64,000 bases of DNA from Bifidobacterium canis. GTDB lineage: Bacteria; Actinomycetota; Actinomycetes; Actinomycetales; Bifidobacteriaceae. The notes below the pieces were generated by a model. That model had not been told where the DNA came from. It did not search any database and saw nothing but the letters and a program-made list of their open reading frames with translations. Shown in pieces: positions 39,576 through 49,062 of this stretch. Numbering within the stretch: position 1 is the stretch's first letter; each line of letters opens with the position of its first letter. Both the position numbers and the translations under genes were made by a program. The DNA lies in contig NZ_WNLP01000003.1 of NCBI RefSeq assembly GCF_009727065.1, forward strand, positions 145,335 to 209,334. The letters run 5' to 3'.

Positions 39576-40268
39576 ATGAACACGGTCGCCATCATCAGCG
39601 CGCTGGACGAGGAAGCCGCACACATCGCCGACTCATTGAGCGACGTGAGCACGCGCGAATACGCCAGCCTGAACATCGTCAGTGGCACGCTGGAGCGTGA
39701 GAACGGCAAGCCGATCAACGTGGTCGTCACCGTCGGTGGCATGGGACTCGTCAACGCGGCAGCCACCACGCAGTGCCTGATCGACGTCGCACATCCGCAG
39801 GCCGTGATCTTCTCCGGTATTGCGGGAAATCTCAACAAGAACCTGCATATCAACGACATCGTGCTCGGCAAGACGCTGCGCTATCTCGACACCGACATGC
39901 GTTTGGTGGGGCAGTGGAAGCCGGGAACGAGCGAATTCCATTCGGATCCCGCGCTGATCAAACTGGCGGAGACGGCGCTCGACGAGATGGGCATCAACCA
40001 CATCGCCGGCACCATCGCTTCCGGCAACTACTTCGTCGACACGCCGGAGAAGGTCGAGCAGGTGATCGAAACCACGCAAGCTGACGCCGTGGAAATGGAG
40101 GGTGCAGCAGTCGTGCACGTTTCCGACCGCAACGATGTTCCAGCGCTCGTCATCCGTGCAATGAGCGACTCTGCAGACACCGACTACGAGGAGTTCAAAG
40201 ACTTCGATATTTCCGAATATGCGGATACGGCCGCCAAACTCGCCGTGTCAATTGTGCGCAAGATGTGA
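39576..40268 (+). CDS. mtnN: 5'-methylthioadenosine/S-adenosylhomocysteine nucleosidase
   Basis: A 230-residue enzyme that hydrolyses MTA and SAH to adenine plus the thio-sugar, supporting methyl-group recycling. Family blocks are TVAIISALDEEAAHIADSL, VVTVGGMGLVNAAATTQCL, VIFSGIAGNLNKNLHINDIV, and the substrate/catalytic region VEMEGAAVVHVSDRNDVPAL plus IRAMSDSADTDYEEF (catalytic Asp). ATG 39576 is preceded by GGAAGAAG; the open frame upstream overlaps the DAHP synthase gene. Confidence 0.94.
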   Translation: MNTVAIISALDEEAAHIADSLSDVSTREYASLNIVSGTLERENGKPINVVVTVGGMGLVNAAATTQCLIDVAHPQAVIFSGIAGNLNKNLHINDIVLGKTLRYLDTDMRLVGQWKPGTSEFHSDPALIKLAETALDEMGINHIAGTIASGNYFVDTPEKVEQVIETTQADAVEMEGAAVVHVSDRNDVPALVIRAMSDSADTDYEEFKDFDISEYADTAAKLAVSIVRKM

Positions 40269-40354
40269 GCAACGATTTTCCGACCACATCGTGAGAACGG
40301 GCGCTCGCGCTAGAATATCGGTGGATTCCAAACGTACAAGAGGGAGTCGAATCC

Positions 40355-41473
40355 ATGCGTAGCAATACGGTCCAACGGCTGATCGCATTCGCCGTATCGA
40401 TCGCCATGCTGACTGGCCTCGCCGCCTGCGGAAACAACGCAGCAGTCGACGACGGCACCATCGCAGCGCCCGCAGTCGCCGATCTTTCCGGCTCGTTCGC
40501 AGGAGCCGGCGCATCGTCACAGCAAGCGGCTGTGGAAGCGTGGATCTCAGGATTCCAGCGTAATAACGGCGACACCACTATTTCTTACAATCCATCAGGT
40601 TCAGGTGCGGGCGTCATCACCTTCCTCACCGGCGCAACCGCGTGGGCGGGGTCCGATAAGCCACTGAGCGACAGCGAAGTGCAGGAGTCGAAATCCGTGT
40701 GCGCAGACGGCACCACAGCGTTCGATGTGCCTGTCTATATTGCGCCGATCGCCATCGCCTACCGTCTCGACGGGTTCGAAGACCAGCACATCAACATGTC
40801 TCCGCAAACCATCGCCAAAGTGTTCGACGGCAAGATCACACAGTGGAACGACGCCGAAATCGCGGCGGAAAATCCGAATCTGCAATTGCCGGATACGCCG
40901 ATCACCGTCGTGCATCGTTCCGATAAATCAGGAACCACGCTGAACTTCGTCAAATATTTGTATGCGGCGGCAAACGACGCGTGGCCATACGATCCGAGCG
41001 AAAACTGGCCGAACGACGTGGGGCAGGGGGCCAAAGGAACGTCCGGCGTCGTCAGCACCATCGACCAAGCCAACGGCACGATCGGCTACGCTGACTATTC
41101 GCAGGCGGCGAGCATGGGAACGATCGCCGTCAAAGTGGGCGACACCTACACGCAAATCTCAGCGGAAGCGGGGTCGAAAGCCATCGCGGATTCGTCTGTC
41201 GAAAAGACGAGCGGTGACAACCGCGTGGTCGTCGACGTCAACTACACCACGCAAAGCGAGGGAGCGTACCCAATCGTTCTGCTCTCCTACAACATCGTGT
41301 GCCCTGTGTATAAGAACGCGATGACGAGCAAGTTCGCCAAAGCGTGGATGAGCTACGTCACCAGTGAAGACGGGCAGGAAACAGCGCAGCAGGCGACGGG
41401 ATCGTCGCCGCTGCCCACCGAACTTTCCACTCGAATCAAGCAATCGGTCGACGCGATGAGCGACGGCCAATAG
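40355..41473 (+). CDS. pstS: Phosphate ABC transporter substrate-binding lipoprotein
   Basis: A 372-residue lipoprotein with lipobox LTGLAACG. Phosphate-binding blocks are visible: GAGASSQQAAVEAW, YNPSGSGAGVITFLTG, WAGSDKPLSD and VVHRSDKSGTTLNFVKYL. It captures inorganic phosphate for the PstC/PstA channel. GAGGGAG lies upstream of the ATG and TAGAAT near 40311 could be a -10. First gene of pstSCAB. Confidence 0.95.
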   Translation: MRSNTVQRLIAFAVSIAMLTGLAACGNNAAVDDGTIAAPAVADLSGSFAGAGASSQQAAVEAWISGFQRNNGDTTISYNPSGSGAGVITFLTGATAWAGSDKPLSDSEVQESKSVCADGTTAFDVPVYIAPIAIAYRLDGFEDQHINMSPQTIAKVFDGKITQWNDAEIAAENPNLQLPDTPITVVHRSDKSGTTLNFVKYLYAAANDAWPYDPSENWPNDVGQGAKGTSGVVSTIDQANGTIGYADYSQAASMGTIAVKVGDTYTQISAEAGSKAIADSSVEKTSGDNRVVVDVNYTTQSEGAYPIVLLSYNIVCPVYKNAMTSKFAKAWMSYVTSEDGQETAQQATGSSPLPTELSTRIKQSVDAMSDGQ

Positions 41474-41493
41474 TCAAGTCGTAAGGACTCGAT

Positions 41494-42461
41494 ATGCAAA
41501 CCAACACAGTCGCGCGCGAAAGCGATTCCGGCTCTCTCAACCAGCCGGTGGCGGGCGAGAAAGCCGACAAAATCTTCCGCGCACTCGCATGGACGTGCGG
41601 CATTCTGATCCTCGTGGTTCTTGCAGCCGTCACCATCTTCCTGCTGATACAGGCGTGGCCTATCTTCGGTGACGAGGGCGTTTCCAAAGTCATCTCGAAC
41701 TTCTCAGGCGGGCGCACATCCAGCTTCTGGGGCTACGTGCTGCCGCTGCTGTTCGGCACCGTGCTCGTCGCTGCGCTCGCACTGCTCCTCGCGTTCTTCG
41801 TGTCGATGGGCATCGCCTTGTTCATCACGTTCTATGCGCCGAAAAACTGGCGAGCGTGCTGAACTCGATCGTCGACCTGCTCGCCGCGATTCCCTCCGTC
41901 ATCTATGGTTTGTGGGGCGGACTCGTGCTCGTGCCGTCGATCTTCCCGTTCTGGAACTGGGTGTCGAAAACGTTCGGCTGGATTCCTCTGTTCGCAGGTC
42001 CCGCCGCGAATCCTCCGCGCACGGTGGCCACCGTGTCGCTGGTGCTCGCCATCATGATCCTGCCGATCATCACATCTATTTCGCGCGACATCTTCGCGCA
42101 GACTCCGAAACTGCAGCAGGAGGCGGCGCTCGGCTTGGGCGCCACGAAGTGGGAGATGATTCGCCTCGCCGTGCTGCCGTTCGGCAAGTCGGGCGTCATC
42201 TCCGCGTGCATGCTCGGCTTGGGTCGCGCGCTCGGTGAGACGATGGCCGTGCTGATGATTCTTTCGCCTGGACTCTCGTATTCGTTCCATCTGCTCAAGG
42301 CGTCGCAATCGCAGACGATCGCCGCGAACATCGCCGCGCAATACCCCGAGGCGAATTCGCTGGGCGTGAGCGTGCTGATCGGAACCGGCTTGGTGCTGTT
42401 CCTCATCACGTTCCTGGTGAATCTGCTGGCGCGACGCATCACTCGAAAGGCAGGTGCCTGA
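41494..42461 (+). pseudogene. pstC: Phosphate ABC transporter permease PstC, single-base frameshift
   Basis: The ATG at 41494 encodes a PstC N-terminus with a first helix (LAWTCGILILVVLAAVTIFL) and FITFYAPK. At the AAAAA run 41842-41846 the frame stops after NWRAC; one frame over it reads KLASVLNSIVDLLAAIPSVI and on through the EAA-type loop (ALGLGATKWEMIRLAVLPFG) to 42461. One extra A gives a normal 322-residue permease. All other pst genes are intact and tightly packed, so a homopolymer sequencing error is the simplest reading. It partners PstA. Confidence 0.88.
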
Positions 42462-43543
42462 TGAGCAAAACCAATCACGCCGCCGACGCGCGCAAAAAAG
42501 ACGCCGCCGAAGATCTGTTCCTCGAGCAAATGTCGCACCAGCGCGAGGTCGACGCGCAGCAAGGGGAGGACGATGGCACGCTGGCGTTCGCGCCGAACAT
42601 CGATTTCGACAAATTCAAGCCGTCGCGTTCCTCGCTCGCCGCTCGCAAACGTAAGAACATACTGATGACCGCGCTTATTGGTGTCGCGTTCCTCGTGGCA
42701 CTGATTCCGCTGATCAGTGTGCTGTGGACGACGCTGGTCAACGGCGCTCGCCGCCTCAACTGGGATTTCCTCTCGCATAACATGACGAACGTGATCGGCG
42801 GCATGCCGACGGCGAGCGGTGGTCACGGCGGTGTGCTGCATGCGATCATCGGCACGCTTGAGATAACGCTCGGCGCGATGGTCATTTCGATTCCGATCGG
42901 CATCATGTGTGCGGTGTTCCTCACCGAATATTCGAAAGGTGGGCGTCTCGCATCGGTTATTCGCGTGCTCGTCGACGTGATGAGCGGCATTCCGTCGATC
43001 GTCGCCGGCTTGTTCGCATTCTCGATGTTCACGATCATCGGCGGCCCTGGCACGCTGAACGGTTTCGAAGGATCGGTGGCGCTGTCGCTGCTGATGATCC
43101 CGACCGTGGTGAAAACCACTGAAGAGATGCTGCGTATCGTGCCGAATGATCTGCGTGAGGCATCGCTTGCGTTAGGCGTCACCAAGCAGCGCACAATAAC
43201 GAAGATTATTTTGCGCACGTCGATGTCTGGCATCATCTCCGGCTGCATTCTCGCGATCGCGCGCGTGATCGGCGAAACCGCGCCGCTGCTTATGACCGCC
43301 GGATTCATCGTCTCCACGAACTTCAACTTGTTCTCTGGAGAGATGACCACGCTGCCGGTGTATGTATATCAGGAATACTCCAAATACAAGGCGCACTGTC
43401 CGGAAGGGGCGAGCGCGTCTTGTGTGGCGTCGATTCCTATGGAGCGCGCGTGGAGCGCGGCGCTCGTGCTCATCATCATCGTGCTTATTTTGAACATCAT
43501 CGGACGATTGGCGGCACGCGCGCTTTCGGTGAAGAGCAAGTGA
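42461..43543 (+). CDS. pstA: Phosphate ABC transporter permease PstA
   Basis: A 360-residue inner-membrane permease. It has about 65 hydrophilic N-terminal residues, then six helices and the EAA loop (LREASLALGVTKQRTITKII). Family words include DVMSGIPSIVAGLFAF and RVIGETAPLLMTAGF. The ATG overlaps the pstC stop by one base (TGATG). It forms the channel with PstC. Confidence 0.95.
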   Translation: MSKTNHAADARKKDAAEDLFLEQMSHQREVDAQQGEDDGTLAFAPNIDFDKFKPSRSSLAARKRKNILMTALIGVAFLVALIPLISVLWTTLVNGARRLNWDFLSHNMTNVIGGMPTASGGHGGVLHAIIGTLEITLGAMVISIPIGIMCAVFLTEYSKGGRLASVIRVLVDVMSGIPSIVAGLFAFSMFTIIGGPGTLNGFEGSVALSLLMIPTVVKTTEEMLRIVPNDLREASLALGVTKQRTITKIILRTSMSGIISGCILAIARVIGETAPLLMTAGFIVSTNFNLFSGEMTTLPVYVYQEYSKYKAHCPEGASASCVASIPMERAWSAALVLIIIVLILNIIGRLAARALSVKSK

Positions 43544-43621
43544 GCCGCCGACTACATGTCGCGCGTGCATATCGCGCGCATGTATTTGAATGACGTATAG
43601 ATAGTTTTGTAAGGAAAAGGT

Positions 43622-44401
43622 ATGGGACAGCGAATCGATATTCAGCATCTCAACGTCTACTACGGCGACTTCCTCGCAGTCGAAGACGTGAACCTCAACA
43701 TCGACGCGAATAAAGTCACTGCGTTCATCGGACCGTCCGGCTGCGGCAAATCCACCGTGCTGCGCACGCTCGACCGCATGCACGAGATCACGCCCGGCGC
43801 TCACGTGACCGGCGAAGTGCTGCTCGAAGGCCAGAATCTGTATGCGAAAGACGTCGATCCGGTGGCGGTGCGCCGTGATGTGGGCATGGTGTTCCAGCGA
43901 CCGAATCCGTTCCCTACGATGTCGATTCGCCAGAACGTGCTCGCAGGCGTCACGCTCAACAACAAGCGTATTTCGAAGTCCGACGCCGATGACTTGGTGG
44001 AGTGGGCGTTGCGTGGCGCGAACTTGTGGAATGAGGTCAAGGATCGCCTCGACAAGCCGGGCATCGGACTTTCCGGCGGCCAGCAGCAGCGTCTGTGCAT
44101 CGCGCGTGCCGTCGCCGTGCACCCGAAAGTGCTGCTGATGGACGAACCGTGCTCGGCGCTCGACCCGATCTCCACACTGGCCGTTGAGGATCTGATCAAC
44201 GAGCTCAAGAAGGACTACACAATCGTCATCGTCACGCACAACATGCAGCAGGCCGCGCGTATCGCCGACTACACGGCGTTCTTCAACCTCAAGGCGGTTG
44301 GCCAGCCTGGGCATTTGGAGTATTTCGCAGATACGACGACGATGTTCAACAACCCGCAGAACGAAGAGGCGGAGCGCTACGTCTCCGGTCGCTTCGGCTA
44401 A
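43622..44401 (+). CDS. pstB: Phosphate ABC transporter ATP-binding protein PstB
   Basis: A 259-residue ATPase with Walker [11 protein letters not shown]-loop region [12 protein letters not shown], signature [14 protein letters not shown], Walker [14 protein letters not shown] and switch His in [13 protein letters not shown]. It drives uptake through PstCA. Last gene of the pst operon; no phoU follows within the window. Confidence 0.97.
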   Translation: MGQRIDIQHLNVYYGDFLAVEDVNLNIDANKVTAFIGPSGCGKSTVLRTLDRMHEITPGAHVTGEVLLEGQNLYAKDVDPVAVRRDVGMVFQRPNPFPTMSIRQNVLAGVTLNNKRISKSDADDLVEWALRGANLWNEVKDRLDKPGIGLSGGQQQRLCIARAVAVHPKVLLMDEPCSALDPISTLAVEDLINELKKDYTIVIVTHNMQQAARIADYTAFFNLKAVGQPGHLEYFADTTTMFNNPQNEEAERYVSGRFG

Positions 44402-45069
44402 TCCTTCATTTTTGAATTTATCTGTCAGAACGGCGAATCCATTGTCATAAACAGCAAAATACAATGCGTAATACATTAGTTTTGCTGTTTTGTGCAGTGG
44501 ATTTGCCGTTTTGTATGCCATTCGGCCGGTTTTGTGAGTCGGAACGGCGAAAGTATCGGTAAAAACGTCAAAAGCGGTCTGGTTTTGCCGTTCCGACCGT
44601 TGGATTTGCCGTTTTATCTCATGCAGCCGGTTCGCACTGTCAGCCGGTTCGCACTGTCAGAACGTCAAAAATATCGGTAAAAACGGCAAAGGTAATATGG
44701 TTTTGCTGTTTTGTGCATTGGATTCGCCGTTTTGTATGCCATTCGGCCGGTTTTGTGAGTCGGAACGGCGAAAGTATCGGTAAAAACATCAAGAGCGATC
44801 TGGTTTTGCTGTTCTGACCGTTAGATTTACCGTTTTGCATCATGCTGAGGTTGCTTTTGAGGTAAAAGCAGCAAAATATTTGGTAGAAACATCAAAAGTC
44901 AGTAACGGCAGAACCCGCGCCGGTACTTCCCAGCAAATAAAACATCTGTCAAATGTATTACTTCGGTGAATGTAAACACCTCGTTTAATCTTCCTGTGAT
45001 AGGTTCAAGCTGTTCTGGCAGTAGTCAGGGCGAGAAGAAAGAACTCACGAGAAGAATACAAGGTTATTT
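44402..45069. other. Non-coding region between pstB and the NCS2 permease gene
   Basis: This 668-base gap is filled to about 44905 by the hairpin repeat listed separately. The last 160 bases should hold the permease promoter; I found no purine-riboswitch-like core there. Confidence 0.65.
44423..44905. repeat. Four nested-hairpin elements of the AAAACRGCAAA family plus a partial copy
   Basis: Each element has two forward motifs about 20 bases apart (such as AGAACGGCGAATCC then TAAACAGCAAAA) facing two reverse motifs about 20 apart (TTTTGCTGTTTTG then GGATTTGCCGTTTTG). Elements: about 44423-44514, 44538-44616, 44655-44736 and 44759-44839, then a half element to 44905. Near-identical 20-base stretches recur between elements 1 and 3 and between 2 and 4 (GTATGCCATTCGGCCGGTTT; GTGAGTCGGAACGGCGAAAG), showing a duplicated higher-order unit. 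The same design is at 17136-17556. Function unknown. Confidence 0.87.
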
Positions 45070-46463
45070 ATGGAGAAGTTTTCCATCTGAAGGAAAACGG
45101 AACGACTGTGTCAACCGAGGTTATGGCCGGTTTGACCACGTTCTTCGCAATGTCGTACATCATCGTCGTCAATCCCCAGATTCTGTCGCAGACGGGTATG
45201 CCTTGGGGTGGCGTCTTCCTGGCGACCATCATCGCTGCCATCATCGGCACGCTGGTCATGGGCCTGTTCGCGAACGTGCCATATGCACAGGCGCCAGGCA
45301 TGGGCCTCAACGCCTTCTTCACCTACACCGTATGTTTCGGCCTCGGCTTCACCTGGCAGGAAACGTTGGCAATGGTGTTCCTGTGCGGTTTGATCAACAT
45401 TCTGATCACCGTCACCAAGATTCGTAAGATGATCATCAAGGCCATCCCGGAGCCATTGCAGCAGGCGATCGGCGGCGGCATCGGCCTCTTCGTCGCCTAC
45501 GTCGGCCTGCTCAACGTCGGCTTCATCACGTTCACGCCGAAAGACACGAAGGCTGCCGGCCAAGGCCTCGCCACCGCAGCAACGCCAGGCATGGCAACGC
45601 TGAACAACCCGACGCTCTGGCTGTTCCTCATCGGCCTGCTGCTCGCCATCGTCTTCACGATCCTCAAGGTGAAGGGCGGCCTGCTGCTCACGATCGTCAT
45701 CACCGCACTCATCGGCATCCCAATGGGCTTGACCACGATGAGCAACTCCGTGTCGCTTGGCGAAACCTTCAGCCAGCTCCCGCAGACCTTCGGTGCACTG
45801 TTCACCGGCCAAGGCTTCGGCTCGCTGTTCTCCGACCCAGCCAAACTGCCGCTCGTGCTCGTGACGATCTTCGCGTTCTCGATGTCTGACACCTTCGACA
45901 CGCTCGGCACATTCATCGGCACCGGTCGTCGCACCGGCATCTTCTCGCAGCAAGACGAGGAATCGCTTGAAAACGGCCACGGCTTCTCGTCGAAGATGGA
46001 CAAGGCGCTGTTCGCCGACTCCATCGCCACCTCCATCGGCGCCATCTGCGGCACGTCGAACACCACCACCTACGTCGAATCCTCCGCTGGCATCGCCGCG
46101 GGCGGCCGCACAGGCTTGACCTCCGTCGTGGTGGCATGCTGCTTCGCGCTCTCCGCATTCTTCGCGCCGGTCATCTCCGCCGTGCCGAGCGCCGCAACCG
46201 CTGGCGTGCTCGTGATCGTCGGCTGCCTGATGGCTGCCTCGCTCAAGGAAGTCAAGTGGGACGACATCACCGAAGCCATCCCTGCGTTCTTCGCCGCAGT
46301 GTTCATGGCGCTGTCGTACTCGATCTCGTACGGCATCGCCGGCGGCTTCATCACCTACTGCATCGTCAAGGTGTGCAAGAAGAAGGCGAACGAAGTGCAC
46401 CCGATCGTCTGGATCGTCTCTGCACTCTTCATTCTCGACTTCATCTGCATGGCGATTCTCTAG
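45070..46463 (+). pseudogene. NCS2 family purine (adenine/guanine) permease, N-terminal frameshift
   Basis: The body is a clear AzgA-type NCS2 permease: TEVMAGLTTFFAMSYIIVVN, PGMGLNAFFTYTVC, AFSMSDTFDTLGTFIGT, SSAGIAAGGRTGLTSVV and about 12-14 membrane segments. The family start MEKFFHLKENGTTVSTEV is encoded from ATG 45070 only if the TTTT run at 45079-45082 had one more T; as given the frame stops at 45088-45090. A GTG at 45108 could serve as a shorter start, losing about 13 residues. With one T the product is 464 residues. It imports purine bases by proton symport. Confidence 0.87.
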
Positions 46464-46500
46464 TAGCTCGCTAGATTCACCAGCACTGGGTTTCAGCAAC

Positions 46501-46549
46501 AAAGTGCCGGTGCACACACCAAGAACAGTGTGTGCACCGGCACTTTTTA
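46501..46549. terminator. Bidirectional terminator between the purine permease and metal-binding lipoprotein genes
   Basis: AAAGTGCCGGTGCACACAC and GTGTGTGCACCGGCACTTT are perfect 19-bp arms around an 8-base loop, with T-runs on the plus side and A-runs before the left arm for the minus gene. Confidence 0.9.
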
Positions 46550-46567
46550 TATTAAATAATAATTATA

Positions 46568-47479
46568 TTATTTCTTCGCAGACTTGGCTTCCGCCTCCTG
46601 CACCTGCTTCGCAATCGCTTTCATCCACTCGGTCAGTGTGCTGTATTTGCTCGGCATCTGCTCGGTAATGTCAATCACCGGAATATTGCCCGAATCCGCG
46701 GCGCTCACCAACTGCTGACTCAGCGGCGACTCCTCCTGCGAATTCTGGATGAGCATATCCATGTCACCGTTCTTGAGCGCGTCGGTGAAACTCTTGATAT
46801 CAGACGCGGTCGGCTCGCTTTCGTTACTCGTCGCGTTCTTGTATCCCTGCGGAGTCTTGTCTTCCATACCCATGTCTTGCATCAGGTAGTCAGCCACAGC
46901 TTCTGTTGCGCCGTACGGAATCTTGCCGTTCTCCTGCGAGATTTTCTTCAAATCCGCCTCGAGCTCGTTCTCCTCGGTGTGCCACTGCTTATTGAGCTTC
47001 TCGAACTCGGCTTTCTGCGCGGGCATCAGCTTGATATAGGCGGCGGTGATCGCGTCAGCCGTTTTATTGCGAACCTCGGCGGAGAACCAGACGTGCGGAT
47101 TATCTCCGGTTTTCTTACCGCCCTCGTCCGCCGCGTTGATCACGATCGCGTTCGACTGCTCGGTGGCTTTGGACGCCCACTCGTCGTAGCCCGCGCCGTT
47201 CACAATCGCAACCTGCGCGTGCTGGAATTTCGAGATATCGTTCGTCGTCGGCTCGTAATCGTGCGCGTCGGTGTTCGTGCTGTTCAAAATGGAGGTCACG
47301 TCGACGTATTTGCCGCCGAGTTCCTTGGCGAGCGACCCCCACTGATTCGCCGACGCGATCACCGTGATCACCGAACTGTTGCCACTGCTTTGCGACGTGC
47401 TGCTCGAGCACGCGCTGACTGCAAACACCGTGGCAAGCGCGGCGAGCAGCGCCACGATGGTGCGCATGAGTTTCTTCAT
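46568..47479 (-). CDS. Zinc/manganese-type ABC substrate-binding lipoprotein (ZnuA/TroA family)
   Basis: A 303-residue lipoprotein with lipobox VFAVSACS. Cluster-A1 binding features are His in STNTDAHDYEPTTNDISK, His in NPHVWFSAEVRNK and an acidic ligand later in the C-terminal lobe (ITEQMPSKYSTLTEWM region). It lacks a long His-rich loop. No matching ATPase or permease gene is in the window, so it is an orphan or works with a remote transporter. A palindrome very like actinobacterial Zur boxes lies upstream at 47606-47620, which favours zinc as substrate. Confidence 0.9.
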   Translation of the reverse strand: MKKLMRTIVALLAALATVFAVSACSSSTSQSSGNSSVITVIASANQWGSLAKELGGKYVDVTSILNSTNTDAHDYEPTTNDISKFQHAQVAIVNGAGYDEWASKATEQSNAIVINAADEGGKKTGDNPHVWFSAEVRNKTADAITAAYIKLMPAQKAEFEKLNKQWHTEENELEADLKKISQENGKIPYGATEAVADYLMQDMGMEDKTPQGYKNATSNESEPTASDIKSFTDALKNGDMDMLIQNSQEESPLSQQLVSAADSGNIPVIDITEQMPSKYSTLTEWMKAIAKQVQEAEAKSAKK

Positions 47480-47605
47480 AATGCCTCTTCTACTGTTGAG
47501 TCTCTTGCTTATTACTTACTAATTACTAAGTATTTCTATTACTTAAGTATTTGTGCCGTTGCATATTGTGCTATGCATGCTTGTGAAAGATACAATAGCA
47601 GAAAC

Positions 47606-47620
47606 TGAGAATCATTCTCA
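47606..47620. promoter_or_regulatory. Zur/Fur-type 7-1-7 palindrome
   Basis: TGAGAATCATTCTCA is a perfect 7-1-7 palindrome. It differs from the actinobacterial Zur consensus TGAAAATGATTTTCA by one base per arm. It lies 127 bases before the metal-binding lipoprotein start. The core GAGAAT-N-ATTCTC also forms the repeat array at 56034-56292. Confidence 0.75.
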
Positions 47621-47689
47621 ATAAAGTGATTCAACACGCCGATAATTTGCAAAATCTACGAAAGTCGTCAACTACGTGTACATTCTTAC

Positions 47690-47837
47690 CCGTAAACCAC
47701 AGACCGTTGGTTGAGAGTCGCAAGGCTCTACGAAGTTTGGTTCGCCAAGCCAGCGCAGGTTGAGAAATACTCGCCCGTTATCGGGTAGCCGCTTGCGGCC
47801 GAATGTTGCTCTGCCTGTGTGCAGGGCATTTTTTATG
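47690..47837 (+). promoter_or_regulatory. Ribosomal protein L10 leader with attenuator
   Basis: The region upstream of rplJ contains AGACCGTTGG and paired segments (GAGTCGCAAGGCTC and later stems) like the L10 leader that L10(L12)4 binds for autoregulation. It ends at 47808-47837 with GCTCTGC / GCAGGGC and ATTTTTTAT, a terminator-like hairpin that could attenuate rplJL. Exact structure was not computed. Confidence 0.75.
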
Positions 47838-47884
47838 CCAGCGTTCCGAACTCCACGTCAACGGCCGACTTAGGAAGGAACGCC

Positions 47885-48406
47885 ATGAAGAGGCCCGAAA
47901 AGGAAGCGGTGGTCGCCGAACTTACGGAACAATTCCGTAACGCTGACGCGGTCTACCTGACCGAGTACCGCGGGCTTACAGTTCCGCAGATCTCTGAGCT
48001 GCGCGAAAAGCTAGGCCGCGATACTTCCTACACTGTGGCTAAGAACACGCTGTTCCGCATCGCTGCTTCGGAAGCAGGCATTGAGGGTCTCGACGAGATG
48101 CTCAAGGGTCCTTCCGCTGTCGTCTTCGTCAACGGAGACTTCATCGAAGCTGCGAAGGTGCTGCGTGACTTCGCCAAGACCAACAAGGCTCTGATCATCA
48201 AGGGCGGTTTCGCAGACGGAACCGTGTACGATGCAGAAGGTGCCAAGCAGCTCGCAGACCTCAAGTCTCGTCCGGAACTGCTTGCAGAACTCGCCGGTGC
48301 GCTCAAGGGCACGATGTCCAAGGCCGCCTACCTGTTCAACGCACTGCCTACCAAGGCCGTTCGCACCATTGTCGCTCTGCGCGACAAGCAGGAGAAGGCT
48401 GCCTGA
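47885..48406 (+). CDS. rplJ: 50S ribosomal protein L10
   Basis: A 173-residue protein with the L10 blocks ADAVYLTEYRGLTVPQISEL, YTVAKNTLFRIAASEAG and KGPSAVVFVNGDF. It anchors L7/L12 to the ribosomal stalk. ATG 47885 follows AGGAAGGAA; the open frame to 47819 is leader. rplL follows by 113 bases. Confidence 0.97.
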   Translation: MKRPEKEAVVAELTEQFRNADAVYLTEYRGLTVPQISELREKLGRDTSYTVAKNTLFRIAASEAGIEGLDEMLKGPSAVVFVNGDFIEAAKVLRDFAKTNKALIIKGGFADGTVYDAEGAKQLADLKSRPELLAELAGALKGTMSKAAYLFNALPTKAVRTIVALRDKQEKAA

Positions 48407-48519
48407 CACTGTGCGCTTAGCCGCATAGTTCACAACAATCCGGAAAACAAAAATTTAGGTATTGATTCTTAACTATCTGTAGAACAAACCGTCAATACCA
48501 TGAATGAAAGGAAGCCATA

Positions 48520-48900
48520 ATGGCTAAGTTCACTCAGGATGAACTCCTCGAAGCTTTCGGCGAGATGACCCTCGTTGAGCTGTCCGACTTCGTCAAGGCA
48601 TTCGAAGACAAGTTCGACGTCGAAGCTGCTGCTCCGGTTGCCGCTGTTGCCGCTGCCGCTCCGGGCGCTGCTCCGGCTGAGGAAGAGAAGGATGAGTTCG
48701 ACGTCATCCTCTCCGCCGTTGGCGACAAGAAGATCCAGGTCATCAAGGCTGTCCGCGCCATCACCAACCTCGGTCTGGCCGACGCCAAGGCTCTCGTTGA
48801 CGGCGCTCCGAAGCCGGTTCTCGAGCACGCCAAGAAGGAAGACGCCGACAAGGCCAAGGCTCAGCTCGAAGAAGCTGGCGCCACCGTCGAGTTCAAGTGA
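48520..48900 (+). CDS. rplL: 50S ribosomal protein L7/L12
   Basis: A 126-residue stalk protein with the N-terminal dimer domain ([20 protein letters not shown]), an Ala-rich hinge ([18 protein letters not shown]) and the factor-binding domain ([31 protein letters not shown]). It recruits translation factors. GAAAGGAAG precedes the ATG. Confidence 0.98.
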   Translation: MAKFTQDELLEAFGEMTLVELSDFVKAFEDKFDVEAAAPVAAVAAAAPGAAPAEEEKDEFDVILSAVGDKKIQVIKAVRAITNLGLADAKALVDGAPKPVLEHAKKEDADKAKAQLEEAGATVEFK

Positions 48901-48946
48901 TTTGTGCGGCTTAGCCGCGTGAATTGCTGGAGTTTCTAGCGTTTTG

Positions 48947-48982
48947 AAGTCCCGCACGTATTTCGTGCGGGACTTTCTTATT
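48947..48982 (+). terminator. Terminator after rplL
   Basis: AAGTCCCGCACG and CGTGCGGGACTT pair perfectly (12 bp) around TATTT and are followed by TCTTATT. Confidence 0.92.
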
Positions 48983-49000
48983 CGCGCTATCTCGCTACGT

Positions 49001-49062
49001 TTTCGACCAATATACATAAGTGTCGCAAAGCGAGCTCAAATCGACCAATATATATTGGTCGA
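49001..49062. promoter_or_regulatory. Two TCGACCAA-type palindromes upstream of the FHA operon
   Basis: At 49041-49062 TCGACCAA-TATATA-TTGGTCGA is a perfect 22-bp palindrome. At 49001 TTTCGACCAA begins a weaker copy with a degenerate right arm (GTCGCAAA). The same arms flank a 9-base spacer before the sortase gene (34238-34266). Confidence 0.6.

Noticed and set aside
44940..45069. Purine riboswitch before the NCS2 permease
   Set aside because: I could not find the conserved junction core and paired loops of known purine riboswitches.
45110..46517. 468-codon minus-strand frame opposite the NCS2 permease
   Set aside because: Its sequence is extremely Asp/Glu/Arg/His-rich, typical of the reverse complement of a hydrophobic gene.
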